From the NCBI GenBank assembly GCA_965203195.1, contig OZ241860.1:3224001-3288000 (forward strand): 64,000 nucleotides of DNA, read 5' to 3'. Below the pieces are notes generated by a model. It had not been told where the DNA came from and did no database searches. It worked only from the letters and a program-made list of their open reading frames with translations. A program made the position numbers and the translations under genes. This document shows, piece by piece, positions 26,114 through 34,533 of the stretch. How positions within the stretch are numbered: position 1 is the stretch's first letter; each line of letters begins with the position of its first letter. Source of the DNA: Bin87 sp965203195 (GTDB lineage Bacteria; Chloroflexota; Dehalococcoidia; Lucifugimonadales; UBA3495).

Positions 26114-26193
26114 AGCGGCGCATCTCCGGTGGAGGGCGGGTCGGGCATTGTACCCTCATTCTATAACCGAACCACCTAAAACGAAACGCTACC
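25341..26193. mobile_element. IS1-like insertion sequence remnant with 24-bp perfect terminal inverted repeats
   Basis: An 853-bp element. Bases 25341-25364 (beginning GGTAGCGTTTCG) and 26170-26193 are exact reverse complements over 24 bp. Inside is a minus-strand transposase whose two halves are joined by a -1 shift at a seven-A run, as in IS1 InsA/InsB. CGCTG occurs just outside both ends (25335-25339 and 26196-26200), a possible but untidy target duplication. The right flank is only 7 bp because an ISAs1-type element begins at 26201. Confidence 0.75.
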
Positions 26194-26200
26194 AGCGCTG

Positions 26201-27414
26201 CAGGGCTATCGCATATGGATTTTGCGGTGTTCGGTATGATAGCGGCCAACGCCGCCTAGCGTGGAGCGAAGTAGAAGCAGAAGCAGAGGAGACGCCGCCA
26301 TGACCGAGTCCGCCGACCTGTTCAGCGCCCTGGACGACCCCCGCGCCAGCAACGCCCGCCGCCATTCCCTACACGACATTCTGGTCATCGCCTTTTGCAC
26401 CATGCTCTGCGGCGGCCAAACTTGCACCGATATGGAACTCTTCGGCCACGCCAAGCGGGAACTCCTCCAATCCTTCCTCAAACTGGAAAACGGCATCCCC
26501 AGCCACGATACTTTCTCCCGGCTGCTGGGTATGCTGGACCCCACCGCTTTCCAGCAGTGGTTCATCGGCTTTATGCGGCAGTTTGCCGAAGGCTGCGCGG
26601 GCATACTGGCAGTGGACGGGAAAACCTTGCGCCGTTCTTACGACCGCGCGGAGCAACTCTCCCCGCTGCATCTGGTCAGCGCCTGGGCTGAGGAACAACG
26701 CTTGGTATTGGGGCAAGTGGCTGTGGACGACAAATCCAACGAAATTACGGCGTTGCCCAAGTTGCTGGAAATGCTGACTTTGCGCGGCAAAGTAGTTACT
26801 GCCGATGCCATGCACTGCCAGCGTCAAGTGGCGCAGCAGGTGATTGAGCAAGGCGGCGACTATGCCCTGGCTCTGAAAGGCAACCAGGGCGCTCTGCGGG
26901 ATGATGTACAGTTGTTTCTGGACGACCCGGCCACGCCGCTGGCCCAGGATACTCAAATCAGCAAGGGGCACGGGCGTGTTGAAACCCGCATTGCCAGCGT
27001 CAGTTCCGATGTGGCCTGGCTGCAAGAAACGCATCAGTGGCCGGGCTTGTCCGCCGTGGGCAAAGTGACCGCCATCCGGCGGCAGGACGGGGCCGAGCGT
27101 GAACAAGACCGCTACTACCTGCTGAGCGAAGCCTGTTCTGCGGAACGGTTCAACTACATTGTGCGGGGTCATTGGGGTATTGAGAACCGGCTGCACTGGG
27201 TATTGGATGTGACCTGCCACGAGGATCAGGCGCGGAACCGGAAGGGGCATTGCGCGGAGAATTTGGCGTTGTTGCGGAAGCTGGCGCTGAATTTGGCGCG
27301 GTTGGAGGCGAGCAAAGGTTCAATGCGCGGCAAACTGAAGCGGGCGGGTTGGGACGATGGCTTTCTCATCAGCATCCTGTCCCAATTCACCAAAATCCAT
27401 ATGCGATAGCCCTG
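26201..27414 (+). mobile_element. ISAs1-family insertion sequence with 24-bp inverted repeats
   Basis: A 1,214-bp element bounded by 24-bp perfect inverted repeats beginning CAGGGCTATCGCATATGG (26201-26224 and 27391-27414). CAGGG ends are usual for the ISAs1 family. No target duplication is visible (left flank ends CAGCGCTG, right flank begins GGGCATTT), suggesting deletion or recombination at one side. It abuts the IS1-like remnant on the left and modA on the right. Confidence 0.88.
26300..27409 (+). CDS. ISAs1 family transposase
   Basis: A 369-residue DDE transposase. N-terminal region LFSALDDPRASNARRHSLHD and ILVIAFCTMLCGGQ is typical of ISAs1 (H-repeat-like) transposases. DDE landmarks: LAVDGKTLRRSYD, VVTADAMHCQRQVAQQ, DYALALKGNQGALRDD, and the C-terminal VRGHWGIENRLHWVLDV region with its glutamate. 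The ATG at 26300 follows AGAGGAG; the stop lies within the right inverted repeat. It appears intact and full-length. Confidence 0.95.
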   Translation: MTESADLFSALDDPRASNARRHSLHDILVIAFCTMLCGGQTCTDMELFGHAKRELLQSFLKLENGIPSHDTFSRLLGMLDPTAFQQWFIGFMRQFAEGCAGILAVDGKTLRRSYDRAEQLSPLHLVSAWAEEQRLVLGQVAVDDKSNEITALPKLLEMLTLRGKVVTADAMHCQRQVAQQVIEQGGDYALALKGNQGALRDDVQLFLDDPATPLAQDTQISKGHGRVETRIASVSSDVAWLQETHQWPGLSAVGKVTAIRRQDGAEREQDRYYLLSEACSAERFNYIVRGHWGIENRLHWVLDVTCHEDQARNRKGHCAENLALLRKLALNLARLEASKGSMRGKLKRAGWDDGFLISILSQFTKIHMR

Positions 27415-27422
27415 GGGCATTT

Positions 27423-28370
27423 ATGGCGATTCGAATGGCGATCCGAACCGGATTAGGCGCCGCCGCAATGCTGCTGCTGGCGGCGTGCGTTGCCGCCGGC
27501 GACGGCGGCCGGGCTGACAATGGCGGCGGGACGAGGCTTACGGTGTTTGCCGCCGCATCCTTGACCGAGGCGATGGGGGCGTTGTCCGGGGCGTTTGAGG
27601 CGAACTATCCCGGCGTCCGGGTGGAGTTCAATTTTGCCGGCAGCCAGACCCTGCGGACGCAGCTGGAACACGGCGCCGTGGCCGATGTGTTCGCGGCGGC
27701 GGACTGGGAGCAGATGGCGGCGGTGAAAAAGGCGGGGCTGGTGGGCAGTACGCCCGTGTATTTCGCCGCCAACCGGCTGACGGTGGCCGCGCCGGCCGGG
27801 TCGGATGCGGTGCGGACACTGGCGGATCTGGGCCGTCCCGGGGTGCGTATCGCTGTGGCGGCGGCCGAGGTTCCGGCGGGGGCCTACGCCCGGAACGCCC
27901 TGGCGCTGCTGGCGGCGGGCGGCGAGTATCCCGATGATTTCGCCCGGGCGGCGCTGTCCAATGTGGCGACCAACGAGACCAGCGTGCGCGGCGTGGCCCA
28001 GAAAGTGGCGCTGGGCGAGGTGGACGCGGGCATCATATACGAAACCGACGCGGCGGCGGCGCAATACGCCGGGCGGCTGCGGACGATTGAAATCCCGCTG
28101 CGATTCAATCCGGCGGCGCAGTATCCCATCGCAACGCTGGCGGCGGCGGCGCGGCCGGCAATGGCGCAGGCGTTTGTGGATTTTACGCGGAGTGATGCCG
28201 GGCAGGCGATTCTGCGGGAGCACGGGTTTGCGCCGCCGGCCGATGTGGCCTGCCCCTGCGCCGTTCTGCCGGATGCCGTTCTGCCGGGCACTGTTTTGCC
28301 GGGCGGAGTCCGGGCGGGGGCCGAAGTCCTGCCGGAGGCCGGAGTCCTGGCGGGCGGAGTCCGGCGATGA
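27423..28370 (+). CDS. modA: Molybdate ABC transporter substrate-binding lipoprotein
   Basis: A 315-residue ModA. A lipoprotein signal peptide ends MLLLAACVAAG (lipobox LAAC). The mature part has the ModA pattern LTVFAAASLTEAMGALS, FAGSQTLRTQLEHGA, ADVFAAADWEQM, NVATNETSVRGVAQKV then ALGEVDAGIIYETDA. A C-terminal extension of about 40 residues is made of repeating VLP-(D/G)-x-V units (VLPDAVLPGTVLPGGV...), absent from ordinary ModA. The ATG lies 8 bp after the ISAs1 end, so its native leader is gone. The stop overlaps modB as ATGA. Confidence 0.9.
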   Translation: MAIRMAIRTGLGAAAMLLLAACVAAGDGGRADNGGGTRLTVFAAASLTEAMGALSGAFEANYPGVRVEFNFAGSQTLRTQLEHGAVADVFAAADWEQMAAVKKAGLVGSTPVYFAANRLTVAAPAGSDAVRTLADLGRPGVRIAVAAAEVPAGAYARNALALLAAGGEYPDDFARAALSNVATNETSVRGVAQKVALGEVDAGIIYETDAAAAQYAGRLRTIEIPLRFNPAAQYPIATLAAAARPAMAQAFVDFTRSDAGQAILREHGFAPPADVACPCAVLPDAVLPGTVLPGGVRAGAEVLPEAGVLAGGVRR

Positions 28371-29230
28371 TGCGGTGGCGGCGTTGGGCCGGGAGAATAG
28401 GTGGCGGCCGTTATCCGGGAGCATTGCCGGGGGGGACGGCGGGAGCGCTGGCGCCGGCGGGGGTTCTGGCTACAGTCGTCTATGTTCTGTTTATCGGTCT
28501 GCCCATCGTGGCGCTGCTGGCGCGGGCCGGGCAGCAGGAGGGGCTGCTGGCCGGGCTGACGGGCGATATGGTTCTGCCGGCGGTGCGGCTTACGCTCGTC
28601 ACCAGCTCGGTTAGCATCGTCATAGTGATTATTGTGGGAACGCCCTTTGCGCTGCTGCTGGCGCGGCGCCGGTCGTGGCTGCTGCGGGTGATTGACGCCT
28701 TTGTGGAGCTGCCCATTGTGCTGCCGCCGGTGGTGGCGGGCGTGGCGATGCTGATGGCCTTCGGGCGGCAGGGGCTGCTGGGGCCGGCGCTGGCGGCGGC
28801 GGGAATTACGCTGCCGTTCACGACCGGGGCAGTGATCTGCGCGCAGATATTTGTGGCGGCGCCCTTTTACATCCGGGCGGCGCGGATCGGGTTTGCGGGG
28901 GTTGACCCGGCCTATGAGGAGGTTTCACAGACCCTGGGGGTTTCGCCCCGGGCGACTTTCTGGCGGCTGACGCTGCCGCTGGCCTGGCCGTCACTGGCTA
29001 CGGGGGTGACGCTGGCGTGGGCGCGGGCGGTGTCGGAGTTCGGGGCGACGATAATGTTCGCCGGCAACCTGACGGGGCGGACGCAGACGATGCCGCTGGC
29101 GATAATGACGGCGATGGAGTCCAGCCTGGGGGCGGCGCTGGGGCTGTCGGCGCTGCTGCTGGGGCTGTCGGCGCTGGCGTTGGGCGTACTGGCTCTGCTG
29201 CTGGGGCGGCGGCGGGAGCCGGCCCTATGA
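28367..29230 (+). CDS. modB: Molybdate ABC transporter permease
   Basis: A 287-residue inner-membrane permease with about five or six hydrophobic segments and the ABC-permease EAA-like loop YEEVSQTLGVSPRATFWRLT then LPLAWPSLATG. ARAVSEFGATIMFAGNLTGR is a ModB/CysT-type signature. The N-terminus is Gly/Arg-rich. It overlaps modA upstream and modC downstream by four bases each (ATGA), so the three genes form an operon. Confidence 0.92.
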   Translation: MMRWRRWAGRIGGGRYPGALPGGTAGALAPAGVLATVVYVLFIGLPIVALLARAGQQEGLLAGLTGDMVLPAVRLTLVTSSVSIVIVIIVGTPFALLLARRRSWLLRVIDAFVELPIVLPPVVAGVAMLMAFGRQGLLGPALAAAGITLPFTTGAVICAQIFVAAPFYIRAARIGFAGVDPAYEEVSQTLGVSPRATFWRLTLPLAWPSLATGVTLAWARAVSEFGATIMFAGNLTGRTQTMPLAIMTAMESSLGAALGLSALLLGLSALALGVLALLLGRRREPAL

Positions 29231-30651
29231 GGGGTTCCGGGGGCAGCGGCGGCGACAGCGACAGGGGCGGTTCCGGCGACCCGGCCGGCGCCTGGGGCGA
29301 GTTCACGGTGGGCGTGGGCGGTTTCCGGCTGACGCTGTCGTTCCGCGTCGGTTCGGGGGAGATACTGGCGCTGTTCGGGCCATCGGGGGCGGGCAAGACG
29401 ACGGCGCTGCGGGCGATCGCCGGGCTGGCGCGTCCCGATGCGGGGCGGATTGTCATTGCCGGCCGGACGGTGTTCGCCGCCGGCGATGGCGCCGGCGGGA
29501 ATAACGGCGATGGCGACATTGGGTATGACGGCAATGCCGGGAGCGGGGGCAATTCGGATGGCCGGAACGGGGACGGGGACGGGGACGGGGACGGCTGCGG
29601 ATACGGGCGTCCGGTATGGGTGGCGCCGCACCGCCGCCGGGTGGGCTATGTTACCCAGCAGAGTCATCTGTTTCCCCATCTTACGGTGGCGCAGAACATT
29701 GCCTACGGGCTTTCGGACCGGCGGGGGGTGGCGGCGCAGCGGCGGGTGGCGGAGCTGGTGAGGCGCCTGCGTTTGGACGGGCTGGAGACGCGGCGGGTGG
29801 GGCAGCTGTCGGGGGGGCAGCGGCAGCGGGCGGCGCTGGCCCGGGCCCTGGCGCCGGCGCCAGCGTTGCTGCTGTTGGACGAACCTTTTGCGGCGCTAGA
29901 TATGGAACTGCGCCGGGCGCTGGGGGCAGAGCTGCGCGCCGCCATTCGTCCGCAGGGCGTTGCTCCGACAGGCGTTGCTCCGACAGGCATCCCGGCGACG
30001 GGCGTACCGGCGATTCTGGTGACGCACAGCCGGGAGGAGGCGCTGGCGCTGGGGGATACGGCGCAGGTTATTGACGGCGGGCGCACGGTTGCGGTGGGGC
30101 CGCCACTGGCGACGCTGGAGCAGCCGGGCCGGGGGCGGGTGGCGCGGTTGGTGGGCGTGGAGAACCTGCTGCCGATGCGGGTGGCGGCGCGGCTGCCGCA
30201 GGACGGCACGATGGTCTGCGTTATGGCCGGCGGCGGAAGCGGGAACGACGGGAATGGCGGGAACTATGGGGGCGACGGCGGGAACTACGGGGACAGCGGG
30301 GACAGCGGGCGGGCCGGCGGGGGCGGCGATAATGGCGGGGGCGGGCGGCGGCTGGAAACGCCGCTGGCGGATGGGTGCAATGTGGGGGACGCCGTTACGG
30401 TGGGCATCCGGGCTTCGGACATCATACTGGCGGCGGGGCCGCTGCCGCAGTCGTCGGCGCGCAATACCTGGGCCGGGGTAGTGGCGGGGGTGACGCTGCG
30501 CCCGCCGGGGTACGAGGTGGCGCTGGACTGCGGGGGCGTTATGCTGCGGTGTCATATTACCGGGGCGTCGCTGGAGGCGATGGACATTGCGCCGGGACGC
30601 CGGCTGTGGGCGATTTTCAAGGCGTCATCCTGCTTTCTGTTGAGTGAATGA
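29227..30651 (+). CDS. modC: Molybdate ABC transporter ATP-binding protein with Gly/Asp-rich insertions
   Basis: A 474-residue ModC, about 110-120 residues longer than usual. Walker A GPSGAGKTT (about 51-59), Q-loop VTQQSHLFPHLT, signature QLSGGQRQRAALARAL, Walker B LLLLDEPFAALD and switch His VTHSREEAL are intact, followed by a TOBE-type region. Three low-complexity inserts interrupt it: residues about 84-130 (NNGDGDIGYDGNAGSG..., GDGDGDGDG), a short GVAPTGVAPTGIPATGV run, and about 335-378 (GNDGNGGNYGGDGG...). They arise from G-rich short repeats in the DNA. ATG 29227 overlaps the modB stop. Confidence 0.9.
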   Translation: MRGSGGSGGDSDRGGSGDPAGAWGEFTVGVGGFRLTLSFRVGSGEILALFGPSGAGKTTALRAIAGLARPDAGRIVIAGRTVFAAGDGAGGNNGDGDIGYDGNAGSGGNSDGRNGDGDGDGDGCGYGRPVWVAPHRRRVGYVTQQSHLFPHLTVAQNIAYGLSDRRGVAAQRRVAELVRRLRLDGLETRRVGQLSGGQRQRAALARALAPAPALLLLDEPFAALDMELRRALGAELRAAIRPQGVAPTGVAPTGIPATGVPAILVTHSREEALALGDTAQVIDGGRTVAVGPPLATLEQPGRGRVARLVGVENLLPMRVAARLPQDGTMVCVMAGGGSGNDGNGGNYGGDGGNYGDSGDSGRAGGGGDNGGGGRRLETPLADGCNVGDAVTVGIRASDIILAAGPLPQSSARNTWAGVVAGVTLRPPGYEVALDCGGVMLRCHITGASLEAMDIAPGRRLWAIFKASSCFLLSE

Positions 30652-30727
30652 GGGCATTGACGATGTGTAACCGGAGCGCGGCGGGCCGGGGCGTCGGGCC
30701 TGCGTCCGGGCGCCGGCGCGGGTGTAG

Positions 30728-30733
30728 TATAAT
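30728..30733 (+). promoter_or_regulatory. -10 box (TATAAT) upstream of the HAD phosphatase gene
   Basis: A consensus TATAAT inside GTAGTATAATGCGCGG, about 285 bases before the HAD-phosphatase ATG. No good -35 hexamer is present. The 365-bp region 30652-31016 also contains three near-repeats of GCAAGTCC(G/A) at about 30781-30830 and otherwise shows no gene. Confidence 0.35.
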
Positions 30734-31016
30734 GCGCGGCCGGGAACAAGGGGTATTGCCCGGCGGCAGTCGCAAGGCAGGCATTGGGGGCAAGTCCGCC
30801 GGGAGCAAGTCCGATGAGGGCAAGTCCACTTGGAGCGGCGATACGGGTTCCGGCCGGCGAGGGGATGGCTGACGGGGTGATGGTGGGGGCAGACTTGCTG
30901 TTCCCGTTTCAACCCTGTTCCGGCTGGGTTCCGGCGGCCCGATGCGGTTTTTTGCGATTGCCCTGGCGATGCCTACTCATGGCGATGCCTGCCTGACTAC
31001 GGATGGAGATGGCGAT

Positions 31017-31700
31017 ATGGCCGGTTACAAGGGGATTTTGTTTGATATGGACGGGGTGCTGGTGGACAGCGAGCCGCTGTTTCACAAGGCGGTGAATGTG
31101 ATGGTGGAACGGTGCGGGGCGGCGCCGATTACGGAGGAGGAGAACAACCGCTACCTGCTGGGAACGACGGTGGAGGAAACCTGGGTTCGGGTCAAGGAGC
31201 TGCGGGGGATACCGCAGACGCCGGCGGAACTGCTGGCGGGGTACAACGAGGTGGTCAGGGAGGTGCTGCGTTCCGACCTGACGGCGCGGCCCGGCGTGCG
31301 GGCGCTGATTGCGGAAGCGCAACGGCGGGGGCTGCCGATCGCAGTGGCGTCGTCATCGCTGCGGGAATGGGTGCGGCTGAAGCTGGAGGTGATTGGGCTG
31401 GCGGACGCCTTTCCGGTGGCGCTGGGGGGGGATGATGTGGAGCAAGGCAAGCCGGCGCCGGATATTTACATCAAGGCGGCGGGGCTGCTGGGGCTGGCGG
31501 CGGCGGAGTGCGTGGCGATTGAGGATTCGCCCATCGGGCTGGCGGCGGCGGCGGCGGCCGGTGCGTACACGGTCTGCACGCTGACGGATTCGACGCGGCA
31601 TCTGGATTTGTCGGCGGCGGATGTCATCATTGAAAGCCTGGAGGATTTTGACTACGGGCTGCTGGCCGGCGAGGGGATGGCGTCGACGCCGGCATCGTAG
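31017..31700 (+). CDS. HAD-superfamily hydrolase (beta-phosphoglucomutase-like)
   Basis: A 227-residue HAD phosphatase of the beta-phosphoglucomutase/CbbY-like subgroup. Motif I GILFDMDGVLVDSEPLFHKA (D nucleophile), motif II VASSSLREWV, motif III lysine in GKPAPDIYIKA, and motif IV AIEDSPIGLAAA are all intact. A helical cap lies between motifs I and II. GGAG precedes ATG 31017; upstream in-frame codons are rejected. The substrate is not predictable. Confidence 0.92.
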   Translation: MAGYKGILFDMDGVLVDSEPLFHKAVNVMVERCGAAPITEEENNRYLLGTTVEETWVRVKELRGIPQTPAELLAGYNEVVREVLRSDLTARPGVRALIAEAQRRGLPIAVASSSLREWVRLKLEVIGLADAFPVALGGDDVEQGKPAPDIYIKAAGLLGLAAAECVAIEDSPIGLAAAAAAGAYTVCTLTDSTRHLDLSAADVIIESLEDFDYGLLAGEGMASTPAS

Positions 31701-31879
31701 CAAAGGGATTACGAGACACGGGGCGACGGGGGGAATGGTGGCGTCATCCCGGCGCCGGGCCGGTTTTGGTATTGGGCAGCGCGGGCGCCGGCACAAGCCG
31801 TTTGGCGGTTGCCAAATGCCGGCTGCGGGTTCATACCGGGCCGCCGGCGCCGGCGGAAATGGCGGCAAAAGGCGCAGGG

Positions 31880-31899
31880 ATTCCGGCTGGCGCCGGAAT
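31880..31899. repeat. Small REP-like palindrome
   Basis: ATTCCGGC-TGGC-GCCGGAAT, an 8-bp stem with a 4-base loop, in the 264-bp intergenic stretch 31701-31964. It lies between convergent genes (HAD phosphatase and SCO1664). It resembles dispersed intergenic palindromes and could also act as a transcription stop without a T-run. I see no gene in that stretch. Confidence 0.4.
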
Positions 31900-31964
31900 G
31901 GCGCGGCAGAGCCCCAAAAGGACGAAGCAGAGACCCGGGATGCCGGCGAGTATGGCGGCGGGAG

Positions 31965-32759
31965 CTAACGGCGGTTGCGGCGCCGGCGGCGTCCGGGCAG
32001 GCCGGGGTAGGTTCCTTCCTGGAGTATCCACTGGAGGCGCTGGAGCAGGGCGCGGGCTTCGTCGGGCGCCAGCAGGGCGAGGAGTTCGGCGACATCGCCC
32101 GTGGGGGCGATGAGCTGTCCGCACAGGCGGCGCAGGGGTTCCAGCAGGGGTTCCGGGATGGGTTCCGATTCAAAGTCCCAGATGGCGGTGCGGATTTTGA
32201 GGTCGGAGTGGAAGGTGAGGCCGTGGTCGATGCCCCACAGCTTGCCGTGGTCGTCGCGGATGACGTGTTCGGGCTTGCGGTCGGTGTTGTTGGCGACGAG
32301 GTCGAAGCAGCAGATGGCGCGCAGTTGTTGGGATTCGGAGTCGGTGAAGCCGGCGCGGGCCATAGTGTAGTAGTTTTCGCGGGGGTTGTGGTCGATGTAG
32401 AGCTGGAGGGAGCCGATGCCGCCGGGGCCGTCGCGGATGACGGTGAGGGGCACGAAGTTCCAGCCGAGGATGCGGGCGAGGAGGTAGGCGGCGTATTCCC
32501 GCCGGTAGAGGGTGCCGGAGGGGAAGTCCCACAGGGGCCATTCGCCCTGGCGGGGTTTGTAGATGGCCAGGCCGTAGCGGTCGCCGTAGGAGAGCTCGGC
32601 CAGGTAGGTGTAGTTGGAGCCGTGGCGGGTCAGGGCGCAGTCGCCGAATTCTCCGTAGCGGAGCAAATCGAGGTCGGAAGGCCCGGGCCCGGCGGCGTTC
32701 ACGGGTGATGGGGAAAGCACGGCGTCAGCGGCGGCGGCGGCAGCGAGCGGCAACGGCAA
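31965..32759 (-). CDS. SCO1664 family protein (PI3/4-kinase-like fold)
   Basis: A 264-residue protein of the SCO1664 family, distantly related to phosphatidylinositol-kinase-like folds and of unknown substrate. Landmarks: YGDRYGLAIYKPRQGEWPLW (Lys of the nucleotide pocket), YRREYAAYLLARILGWNFVP, YYTMARAGFTDSESQ, CCFDLVANNTDRKPEH, KLWGIDHGLTFH (metal-binding Asp). The Ala-rich first 25 residues are probably not conserved. It lies directly after a DUF3090 gene, the usual pairing in Actinobacteria and Chloroflexota. The C-terminus is Arg-rich. Confidence 0.88.
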   Translation of the reverse strand: MPLPLAAAAAADAVLSPSPVNAAGPGPSDLDLLRYGEFGDCALTRHGSNYTYLAELSYGDRYGLAIYKPRQGEWPLWDFPSGTLYRREYAAYLLARILGWNFVPLTVIRDGPGGIGSLQLYIDHNPRENYYTMARAGFTDSESQQLRAICCFDLVANNTDRKPEHVIRDDHGKLWGIDHGLTFHSDLKIRTAIWDFESEPIPEPLLEPLRRLCGQLIAPTGDVAELLALLAPDEARALLQRLQWILQEGTYPGLPGRRRRRNRR

Positions 32760-32854
32760 CGAAAACGGCGATGGCGGCGGCGGCGGCGCAATGACTGGTG
32801 GCGGCGGCGGCAGCGGGGACGGCCCGGCGGGGGATTGGGTTGGTTTGGGACAGG

Positions 32855-33388
32855 TCAGCCGGTTTCAAAGACGGCGTGGCTGCTGGGGCGGGGGCAGCGG
32901 TGTCCGGCGGGGTCGATGGGGGCGCCGCAGAGGAAGCAGGGGGGGCGGCCGGCGGCGCAGATGCGGAGGCATTCCAGGGCCAGGGCGGCGGCCTGTTCCA
33001 TTGTCATCCAGAAGCTGACGGAGGTATGGGCGCCGGCGTCGGGGTCGTCCTCGTCGCCTTCAAAGGCGTGGACGAGGAAGCAGTTGGCGTCGCGGTCGTA
33101 CTGGAGCTGCATCTGGCGGGCGGGGAATTCGTGGGACATTGCGTCGCCGCGCCAGGGGGCTTCGGCGGGGTTGCTGGCGCGGGCGCGGGCGGATTCGCCG
33201 AGCTGTTCCAGGGCGCGCTGTAGGTAGATGCCCAGCTGGAGGAGCTGTTCTTTTTCCAGCCAGATATAGGATTGGGCCCGGCCGGCTTCGGCGGCCAGGC
33301 GGAAGGTGCGGCGGCCGGGACGGCCAAAGGCTTCGGCGGCCACGGACTGGGCGGCGCCGAGGTTGTAGCGTGCTGCGCGGTCTGCCAT
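32855..33388 (-). CDS. DUF3090 family protein
   Basis: A 177-residue DUF3090 protein of unknown function. Landmarks are MADRAARYNLGAAQSVAAEA, GRRTFRLAAEAGRAQSYIWL then EKEQLLQLG, and a C-terminal zinc-ribbon-like CFLCGAPIDPAGHRCPR. The start MADRAARYNL matches the family; the frame opens 13 codons earlier. A TTGCCA-18-TATTAT promoter ends 10 bases before the ATG. It is followed by the SCO1664 gene on the same strand. Confidence 0.9.
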   Translation of the reverse strand: MADRAARYNLGAAQSVAAEAFGRPGRRTFRLAAEAGRAQSYIWLEKEQLLQLGIYLQRALEQLGESARARASNPAEAPWRGDAMSHEFPARQMQLQYDRDANCFLVHAFEGDEDDPDAGAHTSVSFWMTMEQAAALALECLRICAAGRPPCFLCGAPIDPAGHRCPRPSSHAVFETG

Positions 33389-33398
33389 AGTGGGGGGT

Positions 33399-33428
33399 AT
33401 AATAGACGCCGGCGCAAGGGCTGGCAAG
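33399..33428 (-). promoter_or_regulatory. Promoter TTGCCA-18-TATTAT for the DUF3090 gene
   Basis: On the minus strand, TTGCCA (33428-33423) and TATTAT (33404-33399) are separated by 18 bases, and the ATG at 33388 follows 10 bases later. The -35 sequence and spacer match the fic promoter, suggesting a shared sigma-factor consensus and a very short leader. Confidence 0.5.
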
Positions 33429-34361
33429 GGGGGCAGCCGGCGCGCGCGTACCCGTTTTGAGGGTTGGTCGGACGAACTTTACGGCGGAGCGCATAAGGGA
33501 CGGGGTTTTGGGGCCGGGGGCGGAAGGTTGACGATGCCGGCAGCTACCGGCGGGGCGGGGAAGGCGTTCATTGGGGGGCGGCTCCTTTCCTGGTGGGCGC
33601 TGGGGCGCTGGTCAGTGGGCGGTGATGGCGGGTGACGGTTGATGATGAGGGACACCGGGGGATTGTTCGGGCGGCCGGAGTTTTCCAGGTTGTCGGCGCT
33701 ACGGACCGAGAGCGTAACGCGTGGGATTTCGGCCTAGTTTTCCGTGTCCCGGACGGACTTACGACAAGCAAAAGCAGGTTCAGGACCTGCTCCGGCAAAC
33801 CGATCAGGTCATCCGGCACGGGGCGGTGGTGACACCCGCTGGCTGGCACAGAACTGCACGGTCGGTACGAGACATACGGCGACGGGGTGGGACCAGCTAC
33901 ATAGTGAAGGATTCCGACAAGGGTTAGGCCGTGTTCCTGGCGGGCCGGCCAGCCCGAATTTCCCCCGGTGTTGGTGTGATGCGGTTGGCTGGCCGGCGGC
34001 ACCCACGCAGCCATTCGATAACGTGACGCGGTTGAGTGATCGTCGGTCGGTGGACAGGATGTCCGGTTGGGTTCACACAAAAGCGAAGCCTTATGCCGCC
34101 GCGATGCCCGGCGCGCGCCGGGCTGTGCGGCGGTGGCCGTCCAGTGTAGCGCGCTAGAAAGCTTTGCCGGCGGTCGGGCTGCTTTACCCGTGTATCAGCA
34201 TAAGGGACGGATGTTTGGGGTGCAAGAGGGCGGGTGTCATTTGCCGGCGGCAATTTTGGGGGCACTTTAAGCCGGAGTACGGAACGGGCCGGAGCAGGCG
34301 GGGCGGGCAGTCGTCAGGCAGGCAGCAGCGGACTTGGGCCGGCGGCGTCAAAGTCATTCAC
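33429..34361. other. Intergenic region without a recognised gene (about 0.9 kb)
   Basis: No open frame here has family motifs or a convincing start. Two hairpins stand out: GCAGG-TTCAGGA-CCTGC-type pairing near 33774-33790, and the 16-base palindrome CCCGGCGCGCGCCGGG near 34108-34123. I tested by eye for RNase P RNA, tmRNA and group II intron domain V and found no match. Local G+C is lower than in flanking genes. A structured RNA or decayed gene is possible. Confidence 0.4.
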
Positions 34362-34391
34362 TTGCCGGCGTCCAGCCGGGTGGGATACAAT
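34362..34391 (+). promoter_or_regulatory. Promoter-like TTGCCG-18-TACAAT upstream of lysC
   Basis: TTGCCG (34362-34367) and TACAAT (34386-34391) are 18 bases apart. The lysC ATG lies about 140 bases downstream, leaving a leader that contains repeated GCCGACAA(G/A)GCC units just before the gene. Confidence 0.5.
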
Positions 34392-34533
34392 TTTGGACGC
34401 CCGTCCCGGCGCGGCGGCGGTCGGGAGCGGGCCGGGCGGCTTTTGGATTCAATGCCACCAAGCGATATGCCGCCAACTACAAAGCCACCGCCGACAAGGC
34501 CGTCGCCGACAAAGCCGCAATCGTCCGTCCAAT

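Noticed and set aside
26194..26200. Composite transposon formed by the two adjacent insertion sequences
   Set aside because: The elements belong to different families, have different ends, and enclose no cargo.
33568..34157. Overlapping open frames in the 33.4-34.5 kb gap
   Set aside because: No start signals, family motifs or plausible composition; possibly RNA or decayed sequence instead.
33640..34160. Possible RNase P RNA, tmRNA or group II intron
   Set aside because: I looked on both strands for GAGGAAAGTCC, the tmRNA 3' end and intron domain V and found no match.
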